Assembly: GCA_964649745.1 (NCBI GenBank) | Contig: CAZYQI010000004.1 | Span: 1-64,000, forward strand | Length of the DNA: 64,000 nucleotides | Origin: CAZEHS01 sp964649745 | Lineage (GTDB): Bacteria; Bacillota; Clostridia; Peptostreptococcales; Acidaminobacteraceae | Reading direction: 5' to 3' | In this document: one piece after another, positions 1 to 7,480 of the stretch | Position numbering within the stretch: position 1 is the first letter of the stretch | How the letters are laid out: each line of letters opens with the position of its first letter | Notes under the pieces: model-generated | Told to the model about the DNA's origin: nothing | The model's database searches: none | Seen by the model: the letters and a program-made list of their open reading frames with translations, nothing else | Program-made: the position numbers and the translations under genes

Positions 1-1
1 C

Positions 2-55
2 GTCACTGACCTAATCGAGGAGGATGAAAGCACAAAACTCTTTACAGACCCTTAA
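2..55 (+). CDS. C-terminal tail of a gene entering from the left (tentative)
   Basis: Frame 2 is open from the window edge and reads VTDLIEEDESTKLFTDP before a TAA. The acidic, hydrophilic tail looks like a protein C-terminus, and the next gene has its ribosome binding site inside it, as is common in operons. Only 17 codons are visible, so this rests on frame and context alone. The product cannot be named. Confidence 0.25.
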   Translation, partial: VTDLIEEDESTKLFTDP

Positions 56-248
56 GCAGTGGGCAGATAGCTTTCAAGGCCTGTTTGTATGCGATAACGA
101 AATCCTGAAATGTATAGCAAATACTTATAAGTTTGATAACAGATTCAAAAAATATATAAACCAGTTTAGTGATGAAGATTTGTGTGATTTTATTTATAGA
201 GCTATCATTTTCTATTGTGACGATAACGATTCCAATCATACAGTATAA
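24..248 (+). CDS. small hypothetical protein, 74 aa
   Basis: A 74-residue soluble protein with no recognised domain, no signal peptide and no membrane segment; it is rich in Asp, Phe and Asn, and has an acidic tail. GAGGAGG lies directly before the ATG, which is tight spacing, so a start slightly further in is possible. The reading frame has a TAA at 12-14, so the protein cannot extend to the left. It overlaps the apparent end of an upstream gene. Small acidic proteins overlapping the 3' end of a larger gene are often immunity proteins, and this lies beside a polymorphic-toxin region, but that role is only inference. Confidence 0.5.
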   Translation: MKAQNSLQTLKQWADSFQGLFVCDNEILKCIANTYKFDNRFKKYINQFSDEDLCDFIYRAIIFYCDDNDSNHTV

Positions 249-347
249 CGTGCGATAGCAACCCATTGAGATCCCCTGATTAGATGTTGAATTTTCCATG
301 ATATTTTGGGGGTGACGAGGTCAGGTTGACCCCAAAATTTGCGACAA

Positions 348-534
348 AATGAAGTAACATCGGTATATATGTTTAACCTAAAACTTTCTTTCACCGCATT
401 TTAAAAGGTGAGCGGTGCAAGCATCCATCAAGATAATAAGTATGCAGAGGGACCAACCCCTATTTAAAGATCCTCAAAAAGGCGGAAACCCTTGCAAATG
501 CAAGGGCGTTCTAGTTTTTGAGATTCACCATCAT
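348..534. repeat. left copy of diverged direct repeat bounding the accessory block
   Basis: About 187 bp matching 24,893-25,081 in the same orientation, with roughly 20-25 differences by eye. The copy includes, on the minus strand, the last seven codons (MMVNLKN) and stop of the gene at 25,058-25,348 plus its terminator hairpin (CCCTTGCAAATGCAAGGG). The rest of that gene is absent here. This is what a 3'-end-targeting integrative element leaves behind, or an old duplication. Confidence 0.8.
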
Positions 535-813
535 TTATTGACTGCCTCTTCGGGAGTTTTCGCACAAGACACGAATCGTTTGCAATAACTGCATTGTTTT
601 CATGTGCGTTTCGCAGTAAACCGGTGCCCCATGACCATTTTCGGAGCTATTTGTGGTACGAATCGTGGTACAGATTGTACAGAATCAAGAACAACGTTCA
701 TCTGTCTCTTCGTCTGAAATTGGGAATAAAATCACCTTAGTGCCTTGTGACCTACCGGAATGTTTAGGAAGGTCATTTCATTTAGCCTAGCCGCTAAACT
801 TACTCAACAGGCA
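535..813. other. non-coding gap, gene remnants only
   Basis: No open frame with a start and ribosome binding site was found. On the minus strand a short open stretch at about 538-690 ends in CENSRRGSQ but begins after a stop codon and has no ribosome binding site, so it may be the tail of a lost gene. Just left of the repeat, at about 318-334, GTCAGGTTGACCCC resembles the end of the RAYT element found elsewhere in the window. Confidence 0.4.
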
Positions 814-1086
814 TTAAAACAAGTCGCTATGGGTTCCCGTTCGATACAGCGTCAACATCAACACGCTTTCACTGATCCTGTAAATCAATAACCAATCCGG
901 TTGAACATGACATTCTTTATAGCCTGAATAAGTACCACTCAAAGAATGATCGCTGTACCGTTCAGGAAGCGGCTCCCCATTAGCCAGCATCTCAATGACT
1001 TCCATCAGCAGCTTAGGATCACAGCCACGCTTAAGGGCTAGCTTGTAATCTTTCTTAAAGCGCGTTGTGCGCTGAATCTCGTACAT
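814..1086 (-). CDS. yafQ: YafQ-family RelE-type mRNA interferase toxin
   Basis: Ninety residues with the pattern of YafQ/RelE ribosome-dependent endoribonucleases: an N-terminal FKKDYKLALKRG helix, the central HSLSGTYSGYKECH strand region, PDWLLIYRI, and the family-typical ending TGTHSDLF. The two His residues of the middle (HSLSG and KECH) and the C-terminal His fit the catalytic cluster of YafQ. The ATG overlaps the antitoxin TGA by one base, so toxin translation is coupled to the antitoxin. Known family role: cleaves mRNA in the ribosomal A site when the antitoxin is degraded. It probably stabilises the surrounding accessory block. Confidence 0.9.
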   Translation of the reverse strand: MYEIQRTTRFKKDYKLALKRGCDPKLLMEVIEMLANGEPLPERYSDHSLSGTYSGYKECHVQPDWLLIYRISESVLMLTLYRTGTHSDLF

Positions 1087-1358
1087 CAACTATCCAACTC
1101 CTCGAACAAAGCGGCTACGCTTGAAAATTTCTTCGCGTTGGGGTCCTTAAGCATTCTATCGCCCTCAGCTAACGCTTCCAGGGTTTCCTTATTCGGAATC
1201 TCTCTGGAAATAACAAACGGTATCTTCTGTTCTCTTACCGCTTGCCTTACAAATACAGTAAATGCCGTCGTCATATTAAGACCCAAGTCTGAAAACAACT
1301 GTTCTGCCTGCTTTTTAAGGTCCTCGTCCATTCGGATCGTAACGTTTGTAGTGGACAT
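1086..1358 (-). CDS. dinJ: RelB/DinJ-family antitoxin
   Basis: Ninety residues. The N-terminal part (NVTIRMDEDLKKQAEQLF, then LGLNMTTAFTVFVRQAV) is the ribbon-helix-helix DNA-binding fold of RelB/DinJ; the C-terminal part wraps the toxin in this family. The reading frame stays open further upstream, but a perfect AAGGAGGTG lies 5 bases before this ATG, which fixes the start. It precedes and overlaps yafQ. A dyad over the likely -10 box upstream (1389-1407) suggests autorepression by the antitoxin-toxin complex. Confidence 0.9.
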   Translation of the reverse strand: MSTTNVTIRMDEDLKKQAEQLFSDLGLNMTTAFTVFVRQAVREQKIPFVISREIPNKETLEALAEGDRMLKDPNAKKFSSVAALFEELDS

Positions 1359-1388
1359 ATCAACACCTCCTTCATATCCCTTTAACTC

Positions 1389-1407
1389 ATTATACCACGT
1401 TTGTATA
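1389..1407 (-). promoter_or_regulatory. probable dinJ-yafQ promoter and operator
   Basis: On the minus strand a TATAAT -10 box (1389-1394) lies about 30 bases upstream of the dinJ ATG. It is overlapped by the dyad TATAC-7-GTATA (1391-1407). RelB/DinJ ribbon-helix-helix antitoxins typically repress by binding short palindromes over their own promoter, so the position fits. No convincing -35 was found. Confidence 0.5.
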
Positions 1408-1481
1408 TGCACAGTAAATACAGTGCACACGTTGGAAAATTTAAATGGTTGCTTCAACTGAAATGAACCGACGAGGCAGAC

Positions 1482-1641
1482 GGGGTCAGGCCTGACAGTG
1501 CGCAAACTACATGGTACAGTGCCCCAGGATAATGGATGCGGGGTTTTCTTGCCATGACCTCTCTCCTTGGTTGCTTGCGGTAAAGGCAACAGATTGCTCT
1601 GCTGACAGTCGGTTATATTGTCAATTGTCAGGCCTGACCCC
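1482..1641. mobile_element. MITE-like internally deleted RAYT element (160 bp)
   Basis: Starts with the left end GGGGTCAGGCCTGACA and ends with TGTCAGGCCTGACCCC, the same inverted ends as the full element at 21,538-22,525. The interior keeps only the 5' flank and about the first 14 codons of the transposase gene; the other roughly 830 bp are missing. Such a derivative can be moved only in trans by an intact transposase. Confidence 0.75.
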
Positions 1642-2053
1642 AAACTCTCCCTCCCAAACTCTCCCACAGTTTTGCCCGCTCAGGATTCTGGTGAATATAG
1701 CGGATTAGCGCCAGCAGATACCTGTCTTTATTGCACAGGGTGGCTTTATACCGCTGCTCGAATACGTGCCCGGTATGCTTGTGACGTCGATTATACCACT
1801 GGGTATACCCTTGCTGGATTCCCTGCATGATTTTACTCAAGGAAACATCCCGGACTTCTATCAGCAAGTGGGCATGGTTCGACATGAGTACCCAGGCGTA
1901 CAACTTGAAGCCGTAACGTCTTTTGTATTCCGCTATCCGTTCCATATACTCCTGTTTTTCCATCTCGCTTCTGAACACCCATTCCCGGTTATTGCCTCTA
2001 CATACTACATGGTACAGTGCCCCAGGATAATGGATGCGGGGTTTTCTTGGCAT
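1628..2053 (-). pseudogene. truncated RAYT (Y1/HUH) transposase, second copy
   Basis: Its first 128 residues or so are the same as the intact transposase at 21,542-22,438, including the HUH pair in SNHAHLLIEV and the following helix with GYTQWYNRRHKH. After NPERAKL the frame runs into unrelated sequence (WESLGGRVWGQA) because the 3' half of the element is deleted and joined to the MITE at about 1,642-1,672. The tail domain of the intact copy, with its helix-turn-helix-like segment, is missing, so the product is probably inactive. The right end of the element (2,125-2,140) is preserved. Confidence 0.85.
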
Positions 2054-2140
2054 GACCTCTCTCCTTAGTTACTTGCAGTAAAGGGCAACAGATTGCTCTG
2101 CTGACAGTCGGTTATATTGTCAATTGTCAGGCCTGACCCC
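1672..2140. mobile_element. left-truncated RAYT element
   Basis: Matches about 22,057-22,525 nearly base for base, including the right terminal palindrome TGTCAGGCCTGACCCC at 2,125-2,140. The left end is lost. It sits directly against the MITE copy and interrupts the reading frame at 2,155, so this insertion created one border of the truncated gene there. Confidence 0.75.
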
Positions 2141-2154
2141 TAATCTCACTAATC

Positions 2155-2376
2155 TCAGGTTAACCCCGATTCTATCCACGGCGGGTACGGCCTCATGCCA
2201 CGCCATATCACTACCACTGGCTCACCAGAACTCCAACCCTCAACAGCAATCATTGTCGGTCCGACACCCAGCGCCTCCATCTGCGTAAAAACCGCCGCCA
2301 CACCTGCTGGTATGGGAAGGTTTACGCTTATTACAGGCACGCCTGCTGGTGCCTGTTGAATACTCGTTGCCATCAT
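2155..2376 (-). pseudogene. truncated copy of the 120-aa hypothetical protein at 9,436-9,798
   Basis: The first 70 or so residues match the intact paralogue closely (PAGVPVISVNLPIPAGVAAV, GPTMIAVEGWSSGEPVVVIW). The reading frame stops at the junction with the RAYT element, so about the last 45 residues are gone. The ribosome binding site (AGAGGG) is weaker than in the intact copy. The upstream DNA is also shared with the other copy, so the gene and the 1.3-kb repeat were duplicated together. Confidence 0.75.
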
Positions 2377-2947
2377 CTTCATCACCCTCTCAAGTTAAAA
2401 TAAGACATTCTGTAGCTCATTATGAGACGCGTGTCCAAACTTCAAGATTGTTTGTCCAACTTCCGAAAAAAGAAAGAGCTGAAACCCGCCTGATACTCCA
2501 GACAGATTCCAACCCTCAGATTATTCTTACTCTTTAAACCGAATCTTTTCTTACCTTGCGCCAACTGCACTCTTATTGCTTGCCCCTGTGCCTTTAGCCA
2601 CTAAACCGCCCACGGGTTGCCTGCTGAATGAATCTGCCTGTGCATCAACCTGAAACAACACTGACACCCATCCCACAGCCCTGAACCGCCTCAGATACCC
2701 AAGAATAAAGAGAAGGGGCCTCATCTACGGAGTATCCAGTTCCTCCAAGTAATCATCTTCACATCCACCAACACCGCGGAACTCTTTACTATCACTGTGT
2801 TTCTTCAAATTTAATCAATGTTATCGCAGAATTCTCCCCCTTAATGTGTTCTAGCTCTTATCATTTATGTCCACATGTTTCCCAGCCGCTGTAGCAAGCC
2901 ATTTTCACAGAGCAAAAGTGGCTGAACTGTCACCATCTAAGGGCAAT

Positions 2948-2981
2948 CTGGAGGGGGTTTGGGGACAGAAACCCCCTCCAG
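2948..2981. other. perfect 13-bp inverted repeat
   Basis: CTGGAGGGGGTTT and its exact complement AAACCCCCTCCAG with an 8-base loop. It lies in the part of repeat copy 1 that is not shared with copy 2. No T-run follows on either strand, so it is not a standard terminator. It may be a small insertion or a protein-binding cruciform. Confidence 0.5.
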
Positions 2982-3325
2982 AAGAAAACAGCACCGCCGA
3001 AAAAAACTATGCCGCCATGTTCAGCACTTCAGCCCCCTAGAGTATGTCGTGCGTACCGGGAAAAAACACGCTTTTTTCATCGCCAGAACCCTTATGGTTA
3101 GGAGCATTTGCACAGCCAGCGCCGCTTGCAGCTAAAACAACAAAATTTGTTGGAACAATTCCAATTACTGAATCCTGAAATGGGGTCATTCCCGCACCGG
3201 CAACAACTGTCCATTTTGCAACCCGGCGATCTGGGGAATGATGTTCATAATGAACCTGTCTGGAATCATACTTGCAATCCGTTTTTCAGCAAGATGCCAG
3301 AAACCCATGCCCCGTAAGGATTTCA

Positions 3326-3350
3326 AAGGGGTGCCGAAATGGCGCCCCTT
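3326..3350. other. hairpin conserved in both 1.3-kb repeats
   Basis: AAGGGGTGCC-5-GGCGCCCCTT. The second repeat copy (10,763-10,787) has a different loop and one base change, G to A, that turns a G-T pair into A-T, so the stem is kept while the sequence changes. Neither copy is followed by a T-run. Confidence 0.55.
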
Positions 3351-3500
3351 GAAGTGGTCTGAAAGCCCGCCATTACTACAATTCACAGACTTTCATGGTT
3401 TTAGTTTTTGAGGCTGAATGAAGAATAAGAAACGGCCCATGCCCATTCATTCAGAGCCAGTACACTAATCTGCAATAAGACGGCTTTTCATAATAGTATC

Positions 3501-3523
3501 GCCAGGGGGCAACGCCCCTTGGC
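3501..3523. other. short hairpin beyond the MafI-like gene
   Basis: GCCAGGGGGC-3-GCCCCTTGGC, one mismatch. It lies about 130 bp past the 3' end of the immunity gene on the minus strand. It lacks a clear T-run, so a role as terminator is uncertain. Confidence 0.35.
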
Positions 3524-3649
3524 GATCTGTAAATCGTGTTCCGTCAATCAAGTAGCTGGCTGCACTGATAAAGCTCAATCGCAAACTGATTTACCCTGCG
3601 TATCTTACAATACCGCACGAGGACGGTTGCATCGTCAATCACCAAAATT

Positions 3650-3886
3650 CTACTTGATTAAGATACTGCACCATAGTTCATTATCCATCCCCATGCTTAA
3701 GCCCATTGCTTCAATTTCCTTATAATCATCGCGACTTATTACTATCCCTTCAGCTTCAATCGCACTGCATAGTACCTCAAAAGAGATTCCCCATTCGTTA
3801 TGTTCAAGGTACTCTGTGATTGAATCGATGTCGTTTTGAGGCAATTTAAGCTGTTGTGCTATATCCAATATTCGAGAATAATCCAC
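3650..3886 (-). CDS. MafI-like immunity protein of the orphan EndoU cassette
   Basis: Seventy-eight acidic residues. The segment with EYLEHNEWGISFEVLCSAIE is the pattern I associate with MafI-family immunity proteins, which protect against polymorphic toxins. The start is a GTG with GAGG 8 bases upstream, 9 bases after the stop codon of the EndoU toxin fragment, the usual toxin-then-immunity order. Because the toxin fragment has no start of its own, the immunity gene is probably expressed only by read-through or from an unseen promoter. It would still protect the cell from siblings carrying the same toxin tip. Family assignment is moderate; role is strongly suggested by position. Confidence 0.7.
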   Translation of the reverse strand: MDYSRILDIAQQLKLPQNDIDSITEYLEHNEWGISFEVLCSAIEAEGIVISRDDYKEIEAMGLSMGMDNELWCSILIK

Positions 3887-3895
3887 TAAAACACC

Positions 3896-4219
3896 TCACT
3901 TTATTGGGAATGCCGTTATTATGTCGGTTCCATCAGTTATTACTTTGATTTTTATGCCGTCTCTAATTCCAGTCACTTCATAACGTTGGACACCCTTTAT
4001 CATACGCCCTTTTGTCCAGTCTAAGCCAGGGGCTGTAACGATATCAGAGACCTCATGCATTATCTTGTCTCCATTCCACCCTTGCGGAAATGGTGTTTTC
4101 CCCGGAGCTCCCGGCCATATATGACCACCACCAGTCGCATCGCCGAAAAGGATATGCTGTGTCCGACCTTCGCTCGCAAGATTAACATAAGCCTTAGCTT
4201 CCTTACCCGCACTCTTAGC
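3896..4219 (-). pseudogene. orphan C-terminal toxin domain, bacterial EndoU nuclease type
   Basis: An open stretch of 107 codons with no start codon of its own; it begins immediately after an in-frame TGA (4,220-4,222). It contains QHILFGDATGGGHIW with the two spaced His residues (22 and 33 of the stretch), then PFPQGWNGDKIMHEVSDI, and ends with ITDGTDIITAFPIK. This is the layout of the bacterial EndoU RNase domain found at the tips of RHS and CDI toxins. It begins AKSAGK, matching the pretoxin linker GKSALK of the full-length RHS gene. I read it as a displaced, silent toxin tip that could be swapped into the RHS gene by recombination, not as random decay, because the domain and its immunity gene are intact. 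Confidence 0.75.
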
Positions 4220-4294
4220 TCAAAGACTTAGATAATAGATTGAGCCAATTGCAACTTTCTACACATTCTTAACATCGTTGTCCCACACTATTAA

Positions 4295-4338
4295 TAGCCC
4301 GCCGCCCTTTGCATATTGATGCAAAAGACGGCGGGCTA
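4295..4338 (-). terminator. terminator of the double-CXXC immunity gene
   Basis: TAGCCCGCCG and CGGCGGGCTA flank a second AT-rich palindrome (TTTGCATATTGATGCAAA). It lies 10 bases past the stop codon. The T-run on the minus strand is weak; the A-run at 4,338-4,343 would not serve plus-strand termination either. The long GC-rich stem makes it the likely boundary between the two orphan cassettes. Confidence 0.6.
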
Positions 4339-4347
4339 AAAAATACA

Positions 4348-4968
4348 TCAGTAGCCTATAATGGAATACTCTTCTGCCATCACTAGCTTCACATTAGTAA
4401 AACCATGCTCTTGAACAAATTCAAAAAATCGATTTGACGTAATGATGGTTCCTGGTAATCCACTTGAGAAGAAAATATCTCCGCCATCCCACGTTTCACG
4501 CTCTAACACTATTTTCCTGAATGACTTGATTATTCCTCCGCCCCTACATAATTCACAAGAAACATCACCCTCTCGAACCAATTCGGACAAGCTGTCATCG
4601 ACTCTTGCCCTACTTCTGGCAAGAGTAACATAATAGTAGTCTGGCAAGTCAAGAGTGCTGATGTCCTTACCTCTTACTTTCAATATCTTGACGGGTTCAA
4701 AACTTTTTACTCCTGTCATGCCGCTCTCTTCAAATGCTTTCTTAAAACGGTCTGATACTAGAAATGTAGTGAATGAACCAAAAACCATGTCACCGCAAGT
4801 TGATTTTGAAAACTTTACAATATGAGGTGGCAGCCATTGGCGACTACCTACAGCAAGACCACAGGATTCGCACTTCTCGAAATCTCCCGTTTTTTGGTCG
4901 ACCGGCTCTGCAAAACAGTAGTCTGAATCATTAAACCTATTCCTCTTATCGAGTACATAGAGTTTCAT
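4348..4968 (-). CDS. double-CXXC immunity protein (SitI6-like)
   Basis: A 206-residue protein with two CXXC pairs, C33-C36 (CESCG) and C138-C141 (CELCR), the two halves looking like a duplicated unit that ends in FVQEHGFTNVKLV. Two CXXC(G) motifs in a protein of this size next to an AHH-type nuclease recall the SitI6 immunity family of Myxococcus; the Cys pairs probably bind zinc. AGGAGG lies 9 bases before ATG and overlaps the end of the toxin fragment upstream, which fixes this start rather than the earlier in-frame one. It would neutralise the adjacent nuclease. Family name is by motif only. Confidence 0.7.
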   Translation of the reverse strand: MKLYVLDKRNRFNDSDYCFAEPVDQKTGDFEKCESCGLAVGSRQWLPPHIVKFSKSTCGDMVFGSFTTFLVSDRFKKAFEESGMTGVKSFEPVKILKVRGKDISTLDLPDYYYVTLARSRARVDDSLSELVREGDVSCELCRGGGIIKSFRKIVLERETWDGGDIFFSSGLPGTIITSNRFFEFVQEHGFTNVKLVMAEEYSIIGY

Positions 4969-4981
4969 TGGTGTTTTCCTC

Positions 4982-5290
4982 CTAATCAATCTTTACCCCA
5001 GGAATCAGTTTCTTGATTTCTGGTCGACTGTAGATATCATTCAACAGACTTTTGAACTGACCTGAAGTGGCATTTGGATTTCTTTCCAACCATTCTACAA
5101 CTTCACTATCTACAGCCCTGTGCCAAGCTTGGTACCCTTTATGAGCTTCTGCATCAGCTGCTCTATACAGGAATTTTGCATCATTTCGTTCAAAGACCCC
5201 CTTTAGAATTGGGTGTTGATTGAGGGTATTCATGGTTTTGTTCGAAAGGAGATGATGCAATTGTCCCGTGGCATTACTCCCACTCTTAGG
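4982..5290 (-). pseudogene. orphan C-terminal toxin domain, HNH/AHH-like nuclease
   Basis: An open stretch of 102 codons starting directly after an in-frame TGA (5,291-5,293), with no proper start codon. It opens PKSGSNATGQLHHLLSNK; the HH pair (residues 12-13) followed by a region with HKGYQAWHRAVDSEVVEWL fits the AHH/HNH endonuclease toxins, where a paired His at the start and a later His-rich helix form the metal site. It ends IKKLIPGVKID, and the immunity gene begins 13 bases later. Its 5' junction shares most bases with that of the EndoU cassette. Likely a silent toxin tip. Confidence 0.7.
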
Positions 5291-5382
5291 TCAGAGACTT
5301 TGAGGATGGACTAAGCCACCCAACCCCTTACGTCCCATTTTGAAAATTCTTCCGATTCCATTTTATCATACTTACACCCCCA

Positions 5383-6618
5383 TCACTGCTCAGTTTCTAA
5401 TAACTCCGGCATCCTGTACGCCGTCTTGTTCCGCATCATTCCGTAGACAATGTTCACCAGCCTGCGCTGGATGCATTTCAACGCCTTCTGACCTTTCTTA
5501 TCTCCGCCCTTTTTCTTAATGAAGTAGGCATGGAACGCCGGCTGGCGCGGTTTTTTACTGCCCCTTGCCGTCTGAACCATCTGTATCGCCATAAAGTAAA
5601 ACACTCCATTCAAGGTCCTGTTTCCTTGCCTTGATGCCTTGTCATTGCCCTTGCCACCCGAGGAAAAGTTAATAGGGGCAATACCAGAATACCGGGCCAA
5701 CTTGTCGGCATTGGGGAACCGATCTATGTTACCTATCTCGGAAATCAGCTTGGCAGCCGTCACCGTGTTAACGCCGGGAATCGTCGTCAACTGATACCCA
5801 AACAGCGGAATCATCCGTTCTACTTCCACTTCGATGGCCTTCAATTCAGCAATCTGATGTTCAAGGTCATGCACCAAGCGTCTGGTGATGAAATCCCTTT
5901 GTTCTTGGTGGTCCCTTGTTGTGTTGCCGTCTGTCAGTACGTGGTTAATGATGAGCTGTGCCCGTTTAACAGAACACTGGTTGTGGCTCAGCGGACGCAG
6001 TTCTTCCGCCAGCGTTTCTGCACTGATACCACTGAGATGCACAGGAGAGGGGTACGCCTGCCAGAAGTACAGGGCGGTTCGCAGGTCAATAACACTGAAG
6101 AACTTCTTGTAACTCGGGTATGCGTGAACCAACTGCTCATGCAGCTTGTTCTTGAGACGCGTTCCATCCTTCACAATCCCATCCCTTCTGTTAACCAATT
6201 GCTTCAACGTCCAGTATGAATCCTCCGGATTTGCATCCGGTAATTCATCCAGTTTTTCCAAAAGAACATTTGCTACACAGAGAGCGTCAAACGAATCATT
6301 CTTTTTGGTCATTGGTTCACTCATTCGCTTATTGTAGGAAAGCGAAGGGTTAACATCCTTTACAAGCTGATTCCGCTCAAGCAGCCATACAGCTAAACCT
6401 CTGCCGTACCCATAGGCATTCTCAAGGCCATACACTGGCGTGAGGCCATGAGCCAGTTTTGCTACCTTCTTTGTAAGCATAGGAAAGTCAGCCGGGGTGT
6501 TATCAATGGTAATTTCGCCCAACTTCTTGTTCCAGCAGTCCATGATGACTGCTGTGTGTGTTGCCTTATGCAGGTCAACCCCTACATACACGTAATTCTT
6601 TTTGTCTTTCTCTTTCAT
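5383..6618 (-). CDS. IS110-family DEDD transposase/recombinase
   Basis: A full-length protein of 411 residues. The N-terminal RuvC-like domain has the four acidic residues: D15 (VGVDLHK), E66 (YGLENAYGYG), D108 and D111 (NDSFDALCVAN). The C-terminal transposase-20 domain carries TTIPGVNTVTAAKLISEIG and the SSGGKGNDKASRQGN segment, where the catalytic serine of this family lies. It catalyses excision and insertion through a circular intermediate; published work shows IS110 enzymes are guided by a bridge RNA made from the element's non-coding end. No frameshift is seen, so it may be active. Confidence 0.95.
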   Translation of the reverse strand: MKEKDKKNYVYVGVDLHKATHTAVIMDCWNKKLGEITIDNTPADFPMLTKKVAKLAHGLTPVYGLENAYGYGRGLAVWLLERNQLVKDVNPSLSYNKRMSEPMTKKNDSFDALCVANVLLEKLDELPDANPEDSYWTLKQLVNRRDGIVKDGTRLKNKLHEQLVHAYPSYKKFFSVIDLRTALYFWQAYPSPVHLSGISAETLAEELRPLSHNQCSVKRAQLIINHVLTDGNTTRDHQEQRDFITRRLVHDLEHQIAELKAIEVEVERMIPLFGYQLTTIPGVNTVTAAKLISEIGNIDRFPNADKLARYSGIAPINFSSGGKGNDKASRQGNRTLNGVFYFMAIQMVQTARGSKKPRQPAFHAYFIKKKGGDKKGQKALKCIQRRLVNIVYGMMRNKTAYRMPELLETEQ

Positions 6619-6978
6619 TCTCCTTCTCCATTGTCCTGCTGTACATCAACGTCCTCGTCGTGCCGGCAATCTCAGCTGTATAGCATGTACCCATTCAGGG
6701 CCTGCAAGAGTGCGATGAGCCTATCCACTGACTGGCATGATGCCATTTCAGGTTATTAACCGCCAACAATTACCATCAATTGATGCTGCGCGGTCAATGT
6801 AATTAAGCTAACTGTCCTGCAAATTATCAGCAGCACCCTAACACACCCTGTCAGGTGGTCTTAACTGTCCGCCCTGTAAAACTGGAATATTCGGCATACT
6901 GTCCGACTTATATATACCGTTTCACAACATCGGAGTTCGGGGCTTATCAATAACGGTATAACGTGTCCAACACCTAAA
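6619..6978 (-). ncRNA. candidate IS110 bridge-RNA region
   Basis: About 360 bp upstream of the transposase have no reading frame. They include an inverted repeat TATACCGTT/AACGGTATA (6,913-6,921 and 6,952-6,960). Bridge RNAs of IS110-subgroup elements come from the non-coding region upstream of the transposase gene, so this is the place to look; no guide loops were identified by eye. Inference from family knowledge. Confidence 0.35.
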
Positions 6979-6980
6979 GT

Positions 6981-7032
6981 GCAAGAGACCCCAAGAAATT
7001 ATGAGAAATTCTCATTTCAAGGGGTCTCTTGC
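6981..7032 (-). terminator. long near-perfect inverted repeat, probable terminator
   Basis: GCAAGAGACCCC and GGGGTCTCTTGC form the outer stem; inside, GAAATTATGAGAATTTC-like sequence continues the pairing (AGAAAT / ATTTC). It starts 10 bases past the stop codon of the gene at 7,042-7,431. It lacks a clean T-run but is a very stable stem. It could also mark the edge of the IS110 insertion. Confidence 0.5.
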
Positions 7033-7041
7033 CAGCTGAGT

Positions 7042-7431
7042 TCATTGCCCAACTCTGTGGGCATCTATCACAACCCCATGCTGTACTGTCAGCTGGGACT
7101 GGATGGTATTGGTTTCATTCAAAGTCCATGTAATCAGGAACTGATAACATCCAAACCCTGCTACAGAACCCTGAACATCGTTTATCACATACTGCAAGGG
7201 AGGAAGGGCCGGGCCTGTGAAGCGAGGCTTGCTAAACACCAACCGGCGAACTTCCTCTGATGCAATGGGGTAGACAACCTCTTTAACCCTCTGATAGCTT
7301 TCTTCGTCACCAATGCTTATGATCCTCATATAGCTCACGGCGGCTTTCAATGCATTAGTGTATGATATTCCAAACAGCAGTACTCCCAGAACACACAGTA
7401 TAGCCGCAAGCTTCATATAGCCCCTTGGCAT
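7042..7431 (-). CDS. small membrane-anchored or secreted hypothetical protein
   Basis: 129 residues. A hydrophobic segment at residues 7-24 (KLAAILCVLGVLLFGISY) without a lipobox serves as a membrane anchor or uncleaved signal; the rest (GDEESYQRVKEVVYPIA to the end) would lie outside. No known domain was recognised. GAGGTGATGTC precedes the ATG. It is the last gene of a same-strand group with the integrase and the recombinase-like gene. It may be cargo of that small element; function unknown. Confidence 0.55.
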   Translation of the reverse strand: MPRGYMKLAAILCVLGVLLFGISYTNALKAAVSYMRIISIGDEESYQRVKEVVYPIASEEVRRLVFSKPRFTGPALPPLQYVINDVQGSVAGFGCYQFLITWTLNETNTIQSQLTVQHGVVIDAHRVGQ

Positions 7432-7480
7432 GACATCACCTCAAGGTGATAATACCGCGGGGAGAAGCTACAGTCGAGCG

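Larger units (their letters stand above)
2155..3457. repeat. 1.3-kb repeat, copy 1
   Basis: Homologous along most of its length to about 9,590-10,893. Long runs are identical, for example the stretches around 2,755-2,880 and 3,205-3,300; a middle part (about 2,905-3,000) differs. Apart from the truncated gene at its left end it has no convincing reading frame, so it also accounts for the gene-free interval 2,386-3,649. Its right edge lies about 190 bp from the 3' end of the MafI-like immunity gene, and copy 2 ends at the 3' end of another immunity gene. Confidence 0.8.
5310..6980 (-). mobile_element. IS110-family insertion sequence (ends approximate)
   Basis: A single DEDD transposase gene with about 70 bp of non-coding DNA downstream and a long (about 360 bp) non-coding region upstream, as in the IS110 subgroup. 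IS110 elements lack terminal inverted repeats, so the true ends cannot be read without an empty site. It separates the orphan toxin cassettes from the integrase region. Confidence 0.6.

Noticed and set aside
1138..1461. Plus-strand open frame opposite the dinJ gene
   Set aside because: It is the antisense shadow of a clear antitoxin gene and has no ribosome binding site.
2948..2981. The 13-bp inverted repeat as a transcription terminator
   Set aside because: No T-run follows on either strand and no gene ends beside it.
3108..3386. Short frames on both strands in repeat copy 1
   Set aside because: They are not open at the same positions in copy 2, so they are not conserved as proteins.
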